Below, one piece after another: positions 1 through 7,790 of a stretch of DNA of 64,000 nucleotides. Each line of letters begins with the position of its first letter. Position 1 is the first letter of the stretch. Source of the stretch: Candidatus Saccharimonadota bacterium (GTDB lineage: Bacteria; Patescibacteriota; Saccharimonadia; Saccharimonadales; Saccharimonadaceae). The notes below the pieces were generated by a model. The model was not told the origin of the DNA, did no database searches, and worked only from the letters and a program-made list of their open reading frames with translations. The DNA lies in assembly GCA_017431105.1 (NCBI GenBank), contig JAFRLS010000034.1, forward strand, positions 124,001 through 188,000, written 5' to 3'. Both the position numbers and the translations under genes were made by a program.

Positions 1-1793
1 ATGAATTTGTAGGGGTGGTAAATAGCGACGTACAACTTTATGATGCTTTTACTAAAGCTACTTATAGTAGGGCGGCTTATTATTATGACGATTCGGCAAA
101 TCAAGTATTTAAAAAATTAGGAACAAACCGAAATAATTACACAAAAAATTCAAACTTTGATGATGTAATGACTAGGGTTGTGGGGGAGGGAAGCGATATT
201 GATGTAAATAGTGTAGCGTTAATGGAAAAAGAAGTTGAAGAAAATGGTGAGACGAAAAAAATAACTTACTACGATACTGTCGGTGGCAGTATAGATTCTA
301 AAAATGCAGTGGCGATTGATTTTGTGAACGCGGTGGGTGATAAAAATACGGCTGGAGACAGTGAAACAGCCACTTTGAATGCTGCAAATACAATAAATGT
401 GGCTGATACGATGTCAAAAGAGCAAAAGTCGAGCTCACTGTTTTTGGCTTTTATGGAAAATATTAGCAAGATGAAAGCTGGAGAAGGAAACGAATCGAAG
501 ATAAATGACGCGATGAATTATTTATACAGCAAGGAGAGGGTTGAGGTTGTAGATATTGAAACTGGCGAGATAATCGAAGTAGAGGGAAGTATGGTGGAAT
601 CGCCGAGTATGTACGCAGTTCTATCTGGTGAGCGGATAGACACTAATAAAGTAAAAAACTATGCTTCGGACCGGGTTTTAAAAACGGTAGAAAACCAAGT
701 TGGCGCGGAAACTAGTGATGATGTGATATCTGGGTCAGTAGCGTCCGCCAGCTCAAAATTACGTGGATCAATTGGGCGTTATATTAGTGGTGGAGCCGGA
801 GCATCAAATGAGGTATTGGCCGTAGTCGCTCCTACGGTGTCGGGGTCCTTGATAAACAACTCTTTTGGCGATATTAAAGGTATAAGTGGTGGTGAGATGT
901 TGGTAGAAGGCGCTGTGAATGTAGGAAAGGAACTAGCAAAGGCAAGTGGGGCAACGGCTGGTGATGCTGAGGCAGTGAAAGCTTATGCTAAACTAAATTT
1001 AAACATATTAGCTCTTGATGCGGCCGCTGATAGAATGAATAGGAGCCCCTTTGATATTACTTCTAAAAATACTTTTCTTGGGTCGATAGTTTATAAATTG
1101 GCAATTGCAGCAAATAGGCCTGGTTCTCTATTCAGTAACTTTTCTACAATGTCTAGGGTGGTGGCCAGTTCAATCGGGGCACTACTTCCAGTGACCTATG
1201 CAGATGATGAAGCAGAGGCATATCTTGCAAATTTCGGCGATTGTAAGACAATTGGGAGGATCGGGGCGGTGGGCTCGGCTGGTTGTTCGATGATAGCGAC
1301 TTTTGATACATCGACGCTTGAGAATACCTTTAGTGATCCTGGGTTTATTGCCTTCGTAGAAGCTAATACTACTCTAAATAACGGTACGAGGACAATTAAT
1401 CAAAATTCTGTTTTGGCTGATTTTATTAAATTTAATAATGAGAGACAAACTCCTGTCGGCGTGACAGATGGCGGAATTTTAAGCGCTATTAATAGTGGTT
1501 CACAATCAGTGGGATTCTTGCCAGACATTTTAACTATGATAAAAGGCTTCCTTAGTTCATCGGAAAGTAATAAAAGGATTGCTTCTGGTGAGGCGTTTGT
1601 GAATTCGAGCACTAATGGTGATTGGCAAACTTATAAGTATGCACAAAGATATGTGTCGCTCGCGCGAGCCACGGCGGCGCTTCGACAATATGATGGTGAC
1701 GAGACGGCTTATAGTAATTTGAGATTTTTCGAAGGCGCCGAAAATCCTGTCATAGCTTTCTTGCATAATTATTACAGTTTAGCTAAAGACTAA
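1..1793 (+). CDS. 3' part of unknown large protein (truncated by window edge)
   Basis: The reading frame is open from base 3 with no stop upstream, so the internal Met at base 15 is probably not the start and the gene begins outside the window. About 597 residues are visible. The sequence is rich in Ser, Ala, Gly and Asn, with acidic low-complexity stretches in the first 200 residues. A Gly/Ala/Ser/Val-rich middle follows, then a hydrophobic segment (around bases 1150-1200) and two cysteines close together (GDCKTIG and AGCSM). The composition fits an extracytoplasmic or membrane-associated protein. I do not recognise a family. It converges on recF with an 11-bp overlap of the 3' ends. Coding is supported by length and by the end exactly abutting recF; the function is unknown. 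Confidence 0.75.
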   Translation, partial: EFVGVVNSDVQLYDAFTKATYSRAAYYYDDSANQVFKKLGTNRNNYTKNSNFDDVMTRVVGEGSDIDVNSVALMEKEVEENGETKKITYYDTVGGSIDSKNAVAIDFVNAVGDKNTAGDSETATLNAANTINVADTMSKEQKSSSLFLAFMENISKMKAGEGNESKINDAMNYLYSKERVEVVDIETGEIIEVEGSMVESPSMYAVLSGERIDTNKVKNYASDRVLKTVENQVGAETSDDVISGSVASASSKLRGSIGRYISGGAGASNEVLAVVAPTVSGSLINNSFGDIKGISGGEMLVEGAVNVGKELAKASGATAGDAEAVKAYAKLNLNILALDAAADRMNRSPFDITSKNTFLGSIVYKLAIAANRPGSLFSNFSTMSRVVASSIGALLPVTYADDEAEAYLANFGDCKTIGRIGAVGSAGCSMIATFDTSTLENTFSDPGFIAFVEANTTLNNGTRTINQNSVLADFIKFNNERQTPVGVTDGGILSAINSGSQSVGFLPDILTMIKGFLSSSESNKRIASGEAFVNSSTNGDWQTYKYAQRYVSLARATAALRQYDGDETAYSNLRFFEGAENPVIAFLHNYYSLAKD

Positions 1794-2784
1794 CTTTTTC
1801 AACACTCGTAATAATAACTTGGTGGTCTTTAAAGTTTTTGATTAGACACTTGCGACGAGCGTTGTCTAATTCGGAAAAAACATCATCAAGAAGTACGATG
1901 GGTTTTTGATGAAGTTTTTCGTAAATCAAGTTCGCTTCAACAAATTTGAGGGCTAAAATAATGGAGCGGGTTTCGCCTCTTGAGGCAGAACCGTCGGCTA
2001 AACGATTATTGAAGAAGAATTCAAAATCATCACGGTGTACACCAAAATTAGTGTGGCCAAGATATAAATCTTTGTGAAAGTTTTGTTCAAGCATGTTTAA
2101 ATAGAAGTTTTCAGTATCCTTTTTGACCTCTGTTTTATAATGTAAGGTGATTTCGTCGTCGTTTTTAGCGATAGAAGAATAGGTTTGATTTAAGGTTTGG
2201 TTGATTTTTTCTGTAAATTCTTGGCGAAGCGTAAAAATACGGACGCCATATTTAGTAAGAAGTAAATTCCATGGAAAAAGATCAGAAGTAGATAGGTTTT
2301 CCGTCTTCAGAAGCTCGTTTCGTTGATGGAGTGCTTTGTTGTATTTAGAAATAAGATTATTATATTCTTCGCTAACCTGTCCAAAAAGACGATCGAAATA
2401 GTCGCGGTGGCGAGACGGAGAACCACCAATGAGGTTAAGGTCGGATGGTAAAAACAAAATGATTGGATATTTGTTTTTCTTAGGGAGACGATGGGTTTTT
2501 TTATCAAGAATAATAAAGGTTTTGTTTTTGCCATCGAAGGTGGCGGTGCTTTTTTCACCATTATAATATTCGATTTCAATGCGATAAAAATCAGCGTCGT
2601 GTTTAATGATTTCTGAATCGACAGAACGAAAGCTTTTCCCGCGAGTTAAAATGTAAATTGCCTCTAAAACTGAGGTTTTGCCACAGCCGTTTTTACCAAG
2701 AATTAAAGTAGTGTCTTTATTGCAGTCTAGGTGGTACTCGGAGTGGTTTCGGAAATTAGTAAGTGAAATAGTTTTTATTATCAT
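1783..2784 (-). CDS. recF: DNA replication/repair protein RecF
   Basis: RecF is an SMC-like ATPase that loads RecA at gaps in single-stranded DNA. At 333 aa it is slightly short for the family (about 350-370). The Walker A motif GKNGCGKT is near residue 30. The ABC-type signature SASRGETRS is near 265, followed by Walker B as LLDDVFSELD near 298. The start overlaps the dnaN stop by 4 bp (ATGA), implying translational coupling in a dnaA-dnaN-recF transcription unit. The 3' end overlaps the convergent left-edge gene by 11 bp. Order and orientation are those typical of bacterial origins. Confidence 0.96.
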   Translation of the reverse strand: MIIKTISLTNFRNHSEYHLDCNKDTTLILGKNGCGKTSVLEAIYILTRGKSFRSVDSEIIKHDADFYRIEIEYYNGEKSTATFDGKNKTFIILDKKTHRLPKKNKYPIILFLPSDLNLIGGSPSRHRDYFDRLFGQVSEEYNNLISKYNKALHQRNELLKTENLSTSDLFPWNLLLTKYGVRIFTLRQEFTEKINQTLNQTYSSIAKNDDEITLHYKTEVKKDTENFYLNMLEQNFHKDLYLGHTNFGVHRDDFEFFFNNRLADGSASRGETRSIILALKFVEANLIYEKLHQKPIVLLDDVFSELDNARRKCLIKNFKDHQVIITSVEKVSL

Positions 2785-3881
2785 GAGTTAAGTGGCATTA
2801 TGATATGAGTATAATCTTTACTCTTTTTATTACGGAGAAGAATTGGTGAAATACGGTTGGAAAATTCAAAGATAATATCTTTTTCTTGTAAGACATTTAG
2901 TGCATCCATTAAGAAACGAGAATTTATAGTAACTTTGCCTTCTTCTTTAATTTCGGTTTCTATAACGGAGTCATTTTCACCAAGTTCACTGGCGACAGCT
3001 TTAACTGAGAATATGCTTGGTTTTTTAGTTTCACATACAATAGAGCCACTTACATTACGTGCAAAAAGTGCAGCTAATCTAGTAACACGAGTAATCTCTT
3101 CACGGTTTAGTTCAAGTTTAATATTATTATCCTTTGGGATAAGGCGTTTATAGTCTGGGAAACTGGCATCAATAAGCTTTGAAATAATTTCAATTTCACC
3201 TAATCTAAAGCGAACTAAATCATCATTAAAGGAAATTTCGATTTCTTCCATCTCATCATTGATAACTCTTAGGACTTCCTGGAGTGAACTCGTTGGCACT
3301 ATTACATTGATTTCACTTTGGACGTCTTTAATGAGCTTTTTCTCAGCTAGACGATAGCCGTCGGTGGCAGCAATAGCTAAAGTTTTACTATCTGTATTAA
3401 AATATACACCAGTGAGGGCTGGGCGGGTAAGGTCATTAGAGCTCGCAATAATTACTTCGGAAACTCCAGCCTTGAAGTCTTCTATGCCCATTTTAAATAT
3501 AACAGCGTTTTTCTCATTAATCTCTGGTAGTTCCGGAAAGTCATCTGCCAAAGTGCCATTAATAGTTGAAGTATATTTACCAGATGAAATAGTAATCCTA
3601 GTATCTTTAGCTACGATTTTTACTTTTTCTTCTTTTGGGAGGTTAGAAACAAACTCAGCAAGGAGTTTCGCGGGGACAGTAATAACTCCGTCTTTTGAAT
3701 TAGAAACTGGAAGGAAGTCGACAATAGCCATATCTAGATTAGTGGTAACGAGAGAAACTTTTTTATTATTAACCCGAATTAAGACATTATTAAGAACCGG
3801 TAAAGTAACTTTACCTACCGCGATACGACTAATATTGTTTAATGCCTTAGAGAGTTTTTCTTGTGCAACTTCAATTTCCAT
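2781..3881 (-). CDS. dnaN: DNA polymerase III beta subunit (sliding clamp)
   Basis: This encodes the processivity clamp of the replicative polymerase, a homodimeric ring of three similar domains per subunit. The length of 366 aa is standard. Recognisable beta-clamp stretches include RIAVGKVTLPVLNNVLI at the N-terminus, FPELPEINEK mid-protein, and a C-terminal end in HIIMPLNS, matching the family's usual terminal ...MPMR/L region. A Shine-Dalgarno AGAAAGGA lies just before the ATG at 3881. It sits between dnaA and recF on the same strand. The 238-bp gap to dnaA carries DnaA-box-like sequences. Confidence 0.97.
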   Translation of the reverse strand: MEIEVAQEKLSKALNNISRIAVGKVTLPVLNNVLIRVNNKKVSLVTTNLDMAIVDFLPVSNSKDGVITVPAKLLAEFVSNLPKEEKVKIVAKDTRITISSGKYTSTINGTLADDFPELPEINEKNAVIFKMGIEDFKAGVSEVIIASSNDLTRPALTGVYFNTDSKTLAIAATDGYRLAEKKLIKDVQSEINVIVPTSSLQEVLRVINDEMEEIEISFNDDLVRFRLGEIEIISKLIDASFPDYKRLIPKDNNIKLELNREEITRVTRLAALFARNVSGSIVCETKKPSIFSVKAVASELGENDSVIETEIKEEGKVTINSRFLMDALNVLQEKDIIFEFSNRISPILLRNKKSKDYTHIIMPLNS

Positions 3882-4119
3882 TTAAATCCTTTCTAATAAA
3901 TTATTAATAGTTATAGTAATAGGCTTGGTGGAAAAGTGGAAAAGGTTTGGGGTGAATAGGGGATTAATAGTTGTGAATAAAGCTGTGTGAGTTATGGAAA
4001 AAGTTTGTGGAGAAATGATAGTTTTACACGTAAAAATTTTTATAAAAAGTTGTTCACAGAGTTTTACAAACTTTTTTCGCTGGTTGTTAAACAGGTTTTT
4101 ACACAGAATTTCCACATTT
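3882..4119. other. dnaA-dnaN intergenic region, candidate downstream half of oriC
   Basis: This is an AT-rich non-coding spacer with several DnaA-box-like nonamers. TGTGAATAA is at 3972-3980, TTGTTCACA at 4050-4058, TTTTACACA at 4097-4105 and ATTTCCACA at 4108-4116. Each differs from TTATCCACA by about one to three bases. The block at 4028-4050 is almost pure A/T and could be an unwinding element. Placement between dnaA and dnaN matches the downstream half of bipartite origins such as that of Bacillus subtilis. The origin role is inferred. Confidence 0.55.
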
Positions 4120-5463
4120 TTAGCCATAAATTTTCTCCTTGATTTCCTCAATTTGGTCACGGAGGATGAAATTAAGTTTAAGATCTGTTTCGATTTTTTT
4201 AATACCATGCATAACTGTAGTGTGATCTTTAACCCCGACCTCAGTGGCTATTTTAGTGGTGCTCATAGAGAGCTCTTTAGATAATAAAAACATAGCTACT
4301 TGGCGGGCGGTTTTAATGTTGGAAACTCTAGACTTACTACAAAGCTCTTTTGGGGAGAGTTGGTAGTATTTAGCGACCTTTTCAACGATTTGTTTACTAG
4401 AGACAGGGCGGAGCTTAGATGTTTTATTGATACTTGCGGCACCATTATGAATGAGTTCTAGTGGAGTGAGGCCACGAACCTCAGACATAAGGAGTATGGT
4501 AGATAGCTCGCCTTCAAGGTCACGGATATTAGTATTAATATTTTCAGCAATATACTCGATAGCTTCTGGTTCAATTTCGGCCCCCATGAGTTCAGCCTTG
4601 GTTTTAAGGATAGCGCATTTATCTTCAAATTTAGGGAGCTGAAGATCGAAAGCACCAGCCCAGGTAAGACGGGTAGCGAGACGCTCGTCGACGGTTTTAA
4701 TTTGGGATGGGAGACGGTCTGAGGTGATAATGATTTGTTTGTTGAGTTGGTAAAGGTCGTTGAAAATATTAAAGAACTCTTCTTGGGATTTTTCTTTGCC
4801 GACGATAAACTGAAAGTCATCGATAATCAGACAATCGAGTTTCTCGAATTTACGATTAAACTCGCGACCTCTACCGTTCTGGATAGCATCAATAAAATCT
4901 GAATAAAAGTGGGAAATTGGTGTGTATAATATTTTATAATTTGGATTACGTCTTAAGAGCTCATTACCGATGGCTTGAACAAGATGGGTTTTGCCAAGAC
5001 CGGGGCCACCATATAAGAAGAATGGATTATAGCGGGTGCCCGGGGTGTCAATAATGCTTTTAGCGGCGGAAAAAGCGAGATCATTATTGGAGCCAACGAC
5101 GAAATTTTCGATAGTATATTTGCTATTAAGACCATTACTAGATTCAGCGTGTTTTTTAATTGGTTTAATATCTTTAATTAAGCTGTCAGCTGTGATTTCA
5201 CGGGGGCGAATTTTAGATTTAGAGCTAGACTGTACTTCAAAGTCGATAGTTTTGACATTAATATTGTTTTTAGTGAGTGCTTCGGTAATGATGTCCAAAA
5301 ACCGGGTACGGAGTTGTTTGACATAAAAAGAGTTTTTGACACCTATGACAATATAGCCATTGTTGTTTGAGAGAAGGGAAGTGTCTTGAAACCAAGTAGA
5401 GAAATTGGCTGGAGAAACTTTTTGCTCAATTTCCGCTAGAGCATTTTCCCAAACGTTATACAT
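4120..5463 (-). CDS. dnaA: Chromosomal replication initiator protein DnaA
   Basis: DnaA is an AAA+ ATPase that binds DnaA boxes and opens the origin. The protein is 447 aa from the ATG at 5463, which has the strong Shine-Dalgarno AAAGGAGG at 5' spacing of about 5 nt. A 16-codon longer in-frame start at 5511 lies within a DnaA-box region and lacks this signal, so it is rejected. The N-terminal DnaA domain opens MYNVWENALAEIEQ. Walker A GGPGLGKT is at 152-159 and Walker B LIIDD at 212-216. The C-terminal helix-turn-helix has the DHTTVMHG box-contact motif near 413. DnaA-box-like sequences on both sides suggest autoregulation and an adjacent origin. Confidence 0.98.
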   Translation of the reverse strand: MYNVWENALAEIEQKVSPANFSTWFQDTSLLSNNNGYIVIGVKNSFYVKQLRTRFLDIITEALTKNNINVKTIDFEVQSSSKSKIRPREITADSLIKDIKPIKKHAESSNGLNSKYTIENFVVGSNNDLAFSAAKSIIDTPGTRYNPFFLYGGPGLGKTHLVQAIGNELLRRNPNYKILYTPISHFYSDFIDAIQNGRGREFNRKFEKLDCLIIDDFQFIVGKEKSQEEFFNIFNDLYQLNKQIIITSDRLPSQIKTVDERLATRLTWAGAFDLQLPKFEDKCAILKTKAELMGAEIEPEAIEYIAENINTNIRDLEGELSTILLMSEVRGLTPLELIHNGAASINKTSKLRPVSSKQIVEKVAKYYQLSPKELCSKSRVSNIKTARQVAMFLLSKELSMSTTKIATEVGVKDHTTVMHGIKKIETDLKLNFILRDQIEEIKEKIYG

Positions 5464-5683
5464 TAAACCTCCTTTTGAGATAGTATAGCATGAGAAGCGG
5501 AAGTTTTCCACAGGAAATATAGATAAAAAAGTATTGTATAATATATTTTTTGAAAAACAGGGGCGAAAATTTCCACAAGAAAAATTTTCCCTCGGTGTGG
5601 ATGTGGAAAACAGCTTGAAAATTGTGGAAAAATGAGGTATACTATAACAAATATTTGAGAAAAATTAAATATTAAGGAATAAT
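5464..5683. other. dnaA-rpmH intergenic region, candidate oriC with DnaA boxes
   Basis: This divergent spacer holds TTTTCCACA-type nonamers, each one mismatch from TTATCCACA: 5504-5512 (plus), 5602-5610 (minus) and 5623-5631 (minus). Weaker copies are at 5569-5577 (ATTTCCACA) and 5596-5604 (TGTGGATGT, overlapping the next box). Between the first and second boxes, 5521-5556 is very A/T rich, a candidate DNA unwinding element. Divergence of the replication genes on the left from rpmH/rnpA on the right is the classical oriC neighbourhood. Confidence 0.7.
5615..5643 (+). promoter_or_regulatory. Sigma70-type promoter of rpmH
   Basis: TTGAAA at 5615-5620 and TATACT at 5638-5643 are separated by 17 bp, upstream of rpmH with a leader of about 34 nt. 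The last DnaA-box-like nonamer (5623-5631) lies inside the spacer, so DnaA binding would be expected to interfere with this promoter. The regulation is inferred. Confidence 0.65.
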
Positions 5684-5821
5684 ATGCCAAAGAGAACATA
5701 CCAGCCACATAAGCGTCAACGTAAAGTTGAGCACGGTTTCATGAAGAGAAACGCCACGAAAAACGGTCGCAAAGTTTTGGCTCGTCGCCGATTAAAAGGA
5801 CGTGCAAGACTAACAGCTTAA
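5684..5821 (+). CDS. rpmH: 50S ribosomal protein L34
   Basis: L34 is a small, highly basic protein of the large ribosomal subunit. The 45-aa product begins [20 protein letters not shown] and continues with the family's R/K-rich middle and a C-terminal [12 protein letters not shown], a clear full-length L34. The ATG at 5684 follows AAGGA by 5-6 nt. It is first in the rpmH-rnpA-yidC-jag run next to the origin, a widely conserved arrangement. Confidence 0.97.
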   Translation: MPKRTYQPHKRQRKVEHGFMKRNATKNGRKVLARRRLKGRARLTA

Positions 5822-5822
5822 A

Positions 5823-5845
5823 ATGAGCCCTAAGGGGCTTATTTT
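5823..5845 (+). terminator. Stem-loop after rpmH (weak terminator or attenuator)
   Basis: The arms AGCCC (5826-5830) and GGGCT (5835-5839) extend with ATG/TAT pairs including one G-U, around the loop TAAG. ATTTTAG follows. It begins two bases after the rpmH stop. The T-run is short, so it may only partially terminate. A separate -10 box for rnpA follows immediately. Confidence 0.5.
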
Positions 5846-5862
5846 AGTATATAATATATAGT

Positions 5863-6222
5863 ATGTTGAGTAAAAAATATCGGTTTCACTCACGTGGAGG
5901 AGTGAGATATGTTTACCAAAAGGGAAAGACGGTTCGTAAACCGAAGATGTCGTTAGTTTTTGTGGAAAATGAGCGAAAATATACGAGATTTGCGGTGGTA
6001 ATTTCTAAAAAGGTGATGAAAACCGCGGTGGGGAGAAACCGAATACGCCGAAGAATTTACGAGGTTTTAAGAAAAAACATTAAGTATATACCAAAAGAGA
6101 TGGATTATGTTTTTGTGGTATTTTCAAAGGACGTGATAGAAATGCCACTAAATGAGCTAGAGAAGCTATTAGGGGAGCTAGTCGCCGAAGCTAAAGTGTG
6201 TTATAATAAGGAGAATAAATGA
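5863..6222 (+). CDS. rnpA: Ribonuclease P protein component
   Basis: This is the protein cofactor of RNase P, which assists the catalytic RNA in removing tRNA 5' leaders. The 119-aa length is normal. The diagnostic RNR-type motif is present as AVGRNRIRRRIYEVLR near residues 55-70, preceded by the conserved RFAVVISKKV strand. TATAAT at 5850-5855 leaves only 7 nt before the ATG, and no Shine-Dalgarno is seen, so a leaderless transcript is likely. The 3' end overlaps the yidC start by 4 bp. The RNase P RNA gene itself was not found here. Confidence 0.95.
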   Translation: MLSKKYRFHSRGGVRYVYQKGKTVRKPKMSLVFVENERKYTRFAVVISKKVMKTAVGRNRIRRRIYEVLRKNIKYIPKEMDYVFVVFSKDVIEMPLNELEKLLGELVAEAKVCYNKENK

Positions 6223-7331
6223 AAGATTTGAGTGTGAAAAAAGTTGTAAGTTGGTCTTTGGTGGTGGCTTTTATTGCTGGCTCGATTGCTACTGGTGGGC
6301 CATTCAATTTAATTGATCTAATCGTAGTGCGACCAATAGTTAACATACTATTTGTGATATTTAATTTAGTACACGACTTTGGTTTAGCAATTATTATCTT
6401 CACGATTTTAGTAAAACTTTTAATGTTGCCGTTAACGAAGCGCCAATTAAAGCAGACGCGATTAATGCGGAAGCTTCAGCCAGAGTTGACACAGATTCGT
6501 AAAAACTGCAATGGTAATAAACAATTAGAGTCACTCCAGACAATGGATCTTTATAAAAGATATAATGTAAAACCATTTGCTTCGATTTTGACTTTGATAA
6601 TTCAGCTTCCAATCTTTATTGCAATCTTTTCAGCAATTAGAGTAATTGCGACACCATTACCTCAAGACAACCTAATGAATAGAGCTTATGATATTATAGC
6701 TTACGAAGGTTCTGAGATTGCCAGCCTAGAAGAAAAACAAACAGCGTATTTAGCGGATTTGGCGAACAATGAAATTCCAGCCGAAGAGAAGGTAGAATAT
6801 GATTTTCATCCGCAGCTATTTGGCGTGATTAATATGAGCGCTAAAGCGAGCGACGTAATTAACCCGACCAAGTTTAGTTGGAGTGCGGTGTTTATGTTGG
6901 TCTGTGCGATAGCGGCGGCTATGGCGCAATATTTTGTAACAAAACAGCAGATGCCTTCTGGTAAAGCTGATAAGAGTAAAAAGTTCCGTGATTTAATTAA
7001 AGAAGCTAAGAACGGTAAAGAGATTGATGATAGTGATATCAATAGCTTAACAACTGGTCAAATGTCTAAGATGATGCCACTAATGATGTTTATTATTATG
7101 ATAAATTTGCATGGTGCGTTGGCATTTTACTATTTCCTTAGTAACATGATTACTATTTTCCAGCAGAAGGTTATTTATGCGAAAATGCGTGACGATATGG
7201 ATGACGCGACAGATAAGGCGGTGATTAAGGAATTAAAAAAGATTCAAGAAGCTAAGGTGGTAGAAAATAAAAAAACAGGAACAAAAATAACAAGAATCTC
7301 CGCGAAAGATATTAAAAAGAAAAGGAGATAA
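6219..7331 (+). CDS. yidC: Membrane protein insertase YidC/Oxa1
   Basis: YidC inserts and folds membrane proteins, alone or with SecYEG. The 370-aa protein has an N-terminal transmembrane helix (about 12-30), then the Oxa1 core. That core includes the cytoplasmic hairpin with KRQLKQTRLMRKLQPEL and further helices around 110-130, 215-240 and 285-310. A Lys-rich C-terminal tail ends KDIKKKRR, as in ribosome-binding YidC/Oxa1 tails. A loop after the second helix (residues about 145-200) is rather long and acidic. The Shine-Dalgarno AAGGAG precedes the start, which overlaps rnpA by 4 bp. Confidence 0.95.
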   Translation: MKDLSVKKVVSWSLVVAFIAGSIATGGPFNLIDLIVVRPIVNILFVIFNLVHDFGLAIIIFTILVKLLMLPLTKRQLKQTRLMRKLQPELTQIRKNCNGNKQLESLQTMDLYKRYNVKPFASILTLIIQLPIFIAIFSAIRVIATPLPQDNLMNRAYDIIAYEGSEIASLEEKQTAYLADLANNEIPAEEKVEYDFHPQLFGVINMSAKASDVINPTKFSWSAVFMLVCAIAAAMAQYFVTKQQMPSGKADKSKKFRDLIKEAKNGKEIDDSDINSLTTGQMSKMMPLMMFIIMINLHGALAFYYFLSNMITIFQQKVIYAKMRDDMDDATDKAVIKELKKIQEAKVVENKKTGTKITRISAKDIKKKRR

Positions 7332-7333
7332 TA

Positions 7334-7789
7334 ATGAATAAAGATGAATCAATAAGATTCGCGGCAAAATATTTAGAAGATTTGCTGAGTTTCTTTGGCA
7401 TAAATGTGGCTGTGTATTCAACTATAGACGATGAGGTAATCCAGCTTTCAGTACCATCTACGTCGCTCAACTCTCTTTTGATTGGGCGTAATGCGGATAA
7501 TTTGAGGGCTTTGCAGCATATAGTCTCGATGGCGCTTGTAAACAGAGGCGCTGAGGTAACGCGTGTGAATGTAGATGTAGCAAACTATAAACGCCAAAGA
7601 GCAGAGAGAATTGAAGAAAAGGCAGAGGGATGGATTCGTAAAGTACGCGAAACTGGTGAGCCGATGGAAATTAACCTGAATGCTGCAGATAGGCGCGTAG
7701 TGCATAAGTTGGCGCAGGACTATTCGGATATTAATACCCACTCTGAAGGGGAGGGTAGAGATAGAAAATTGATTATTAGCAAGATTTAA
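7334..7789 (+). CDS. jag: KH-R3H RNA-binding protein Jag/KhpB
   Basis: This single-stranded nucleic-acid-binding protein is normally co-transcribed with yidC and linked to cell-envelope regulation. The 151 aa contain a KH domain (about 35-90, with LLIGRNADNLRALQHIVSMA) and a C-terminal R3H domain (about 90-150, with the RRVVHKLAQDYSDINTHSEG core). The N-terminal Jag-N domain found in many Firmicutes homologues is absent, so this is a short form. AAAGGAG precedes the ATG, two bases after the yidC stop. The gene ends one base before the convergent LCP gene. Confidence 0.9.
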   Translation: MNKDESIRFAAKYLEDLLSFFGINVAVYSTIDDEVIQLSVPSTSLNSLLIGRNADNLRALQHIVSMALVNRGAEVTRVNVDVANYKRQRAERIEEKAEGWIRKVRETGEPMEINLNAADRRVVHKLAQDYSDINTHSEGEGRDRKLIISKI

Positions 7790-7790
7790 A

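Noticed and set aside
3364-3885. 173-codon open frame on the plus strand opposite dnaN
   Set aside because: It lies wholly antisense to a well-supported dnaN, has no family features and no start signals; it is a by-product of codon composition.
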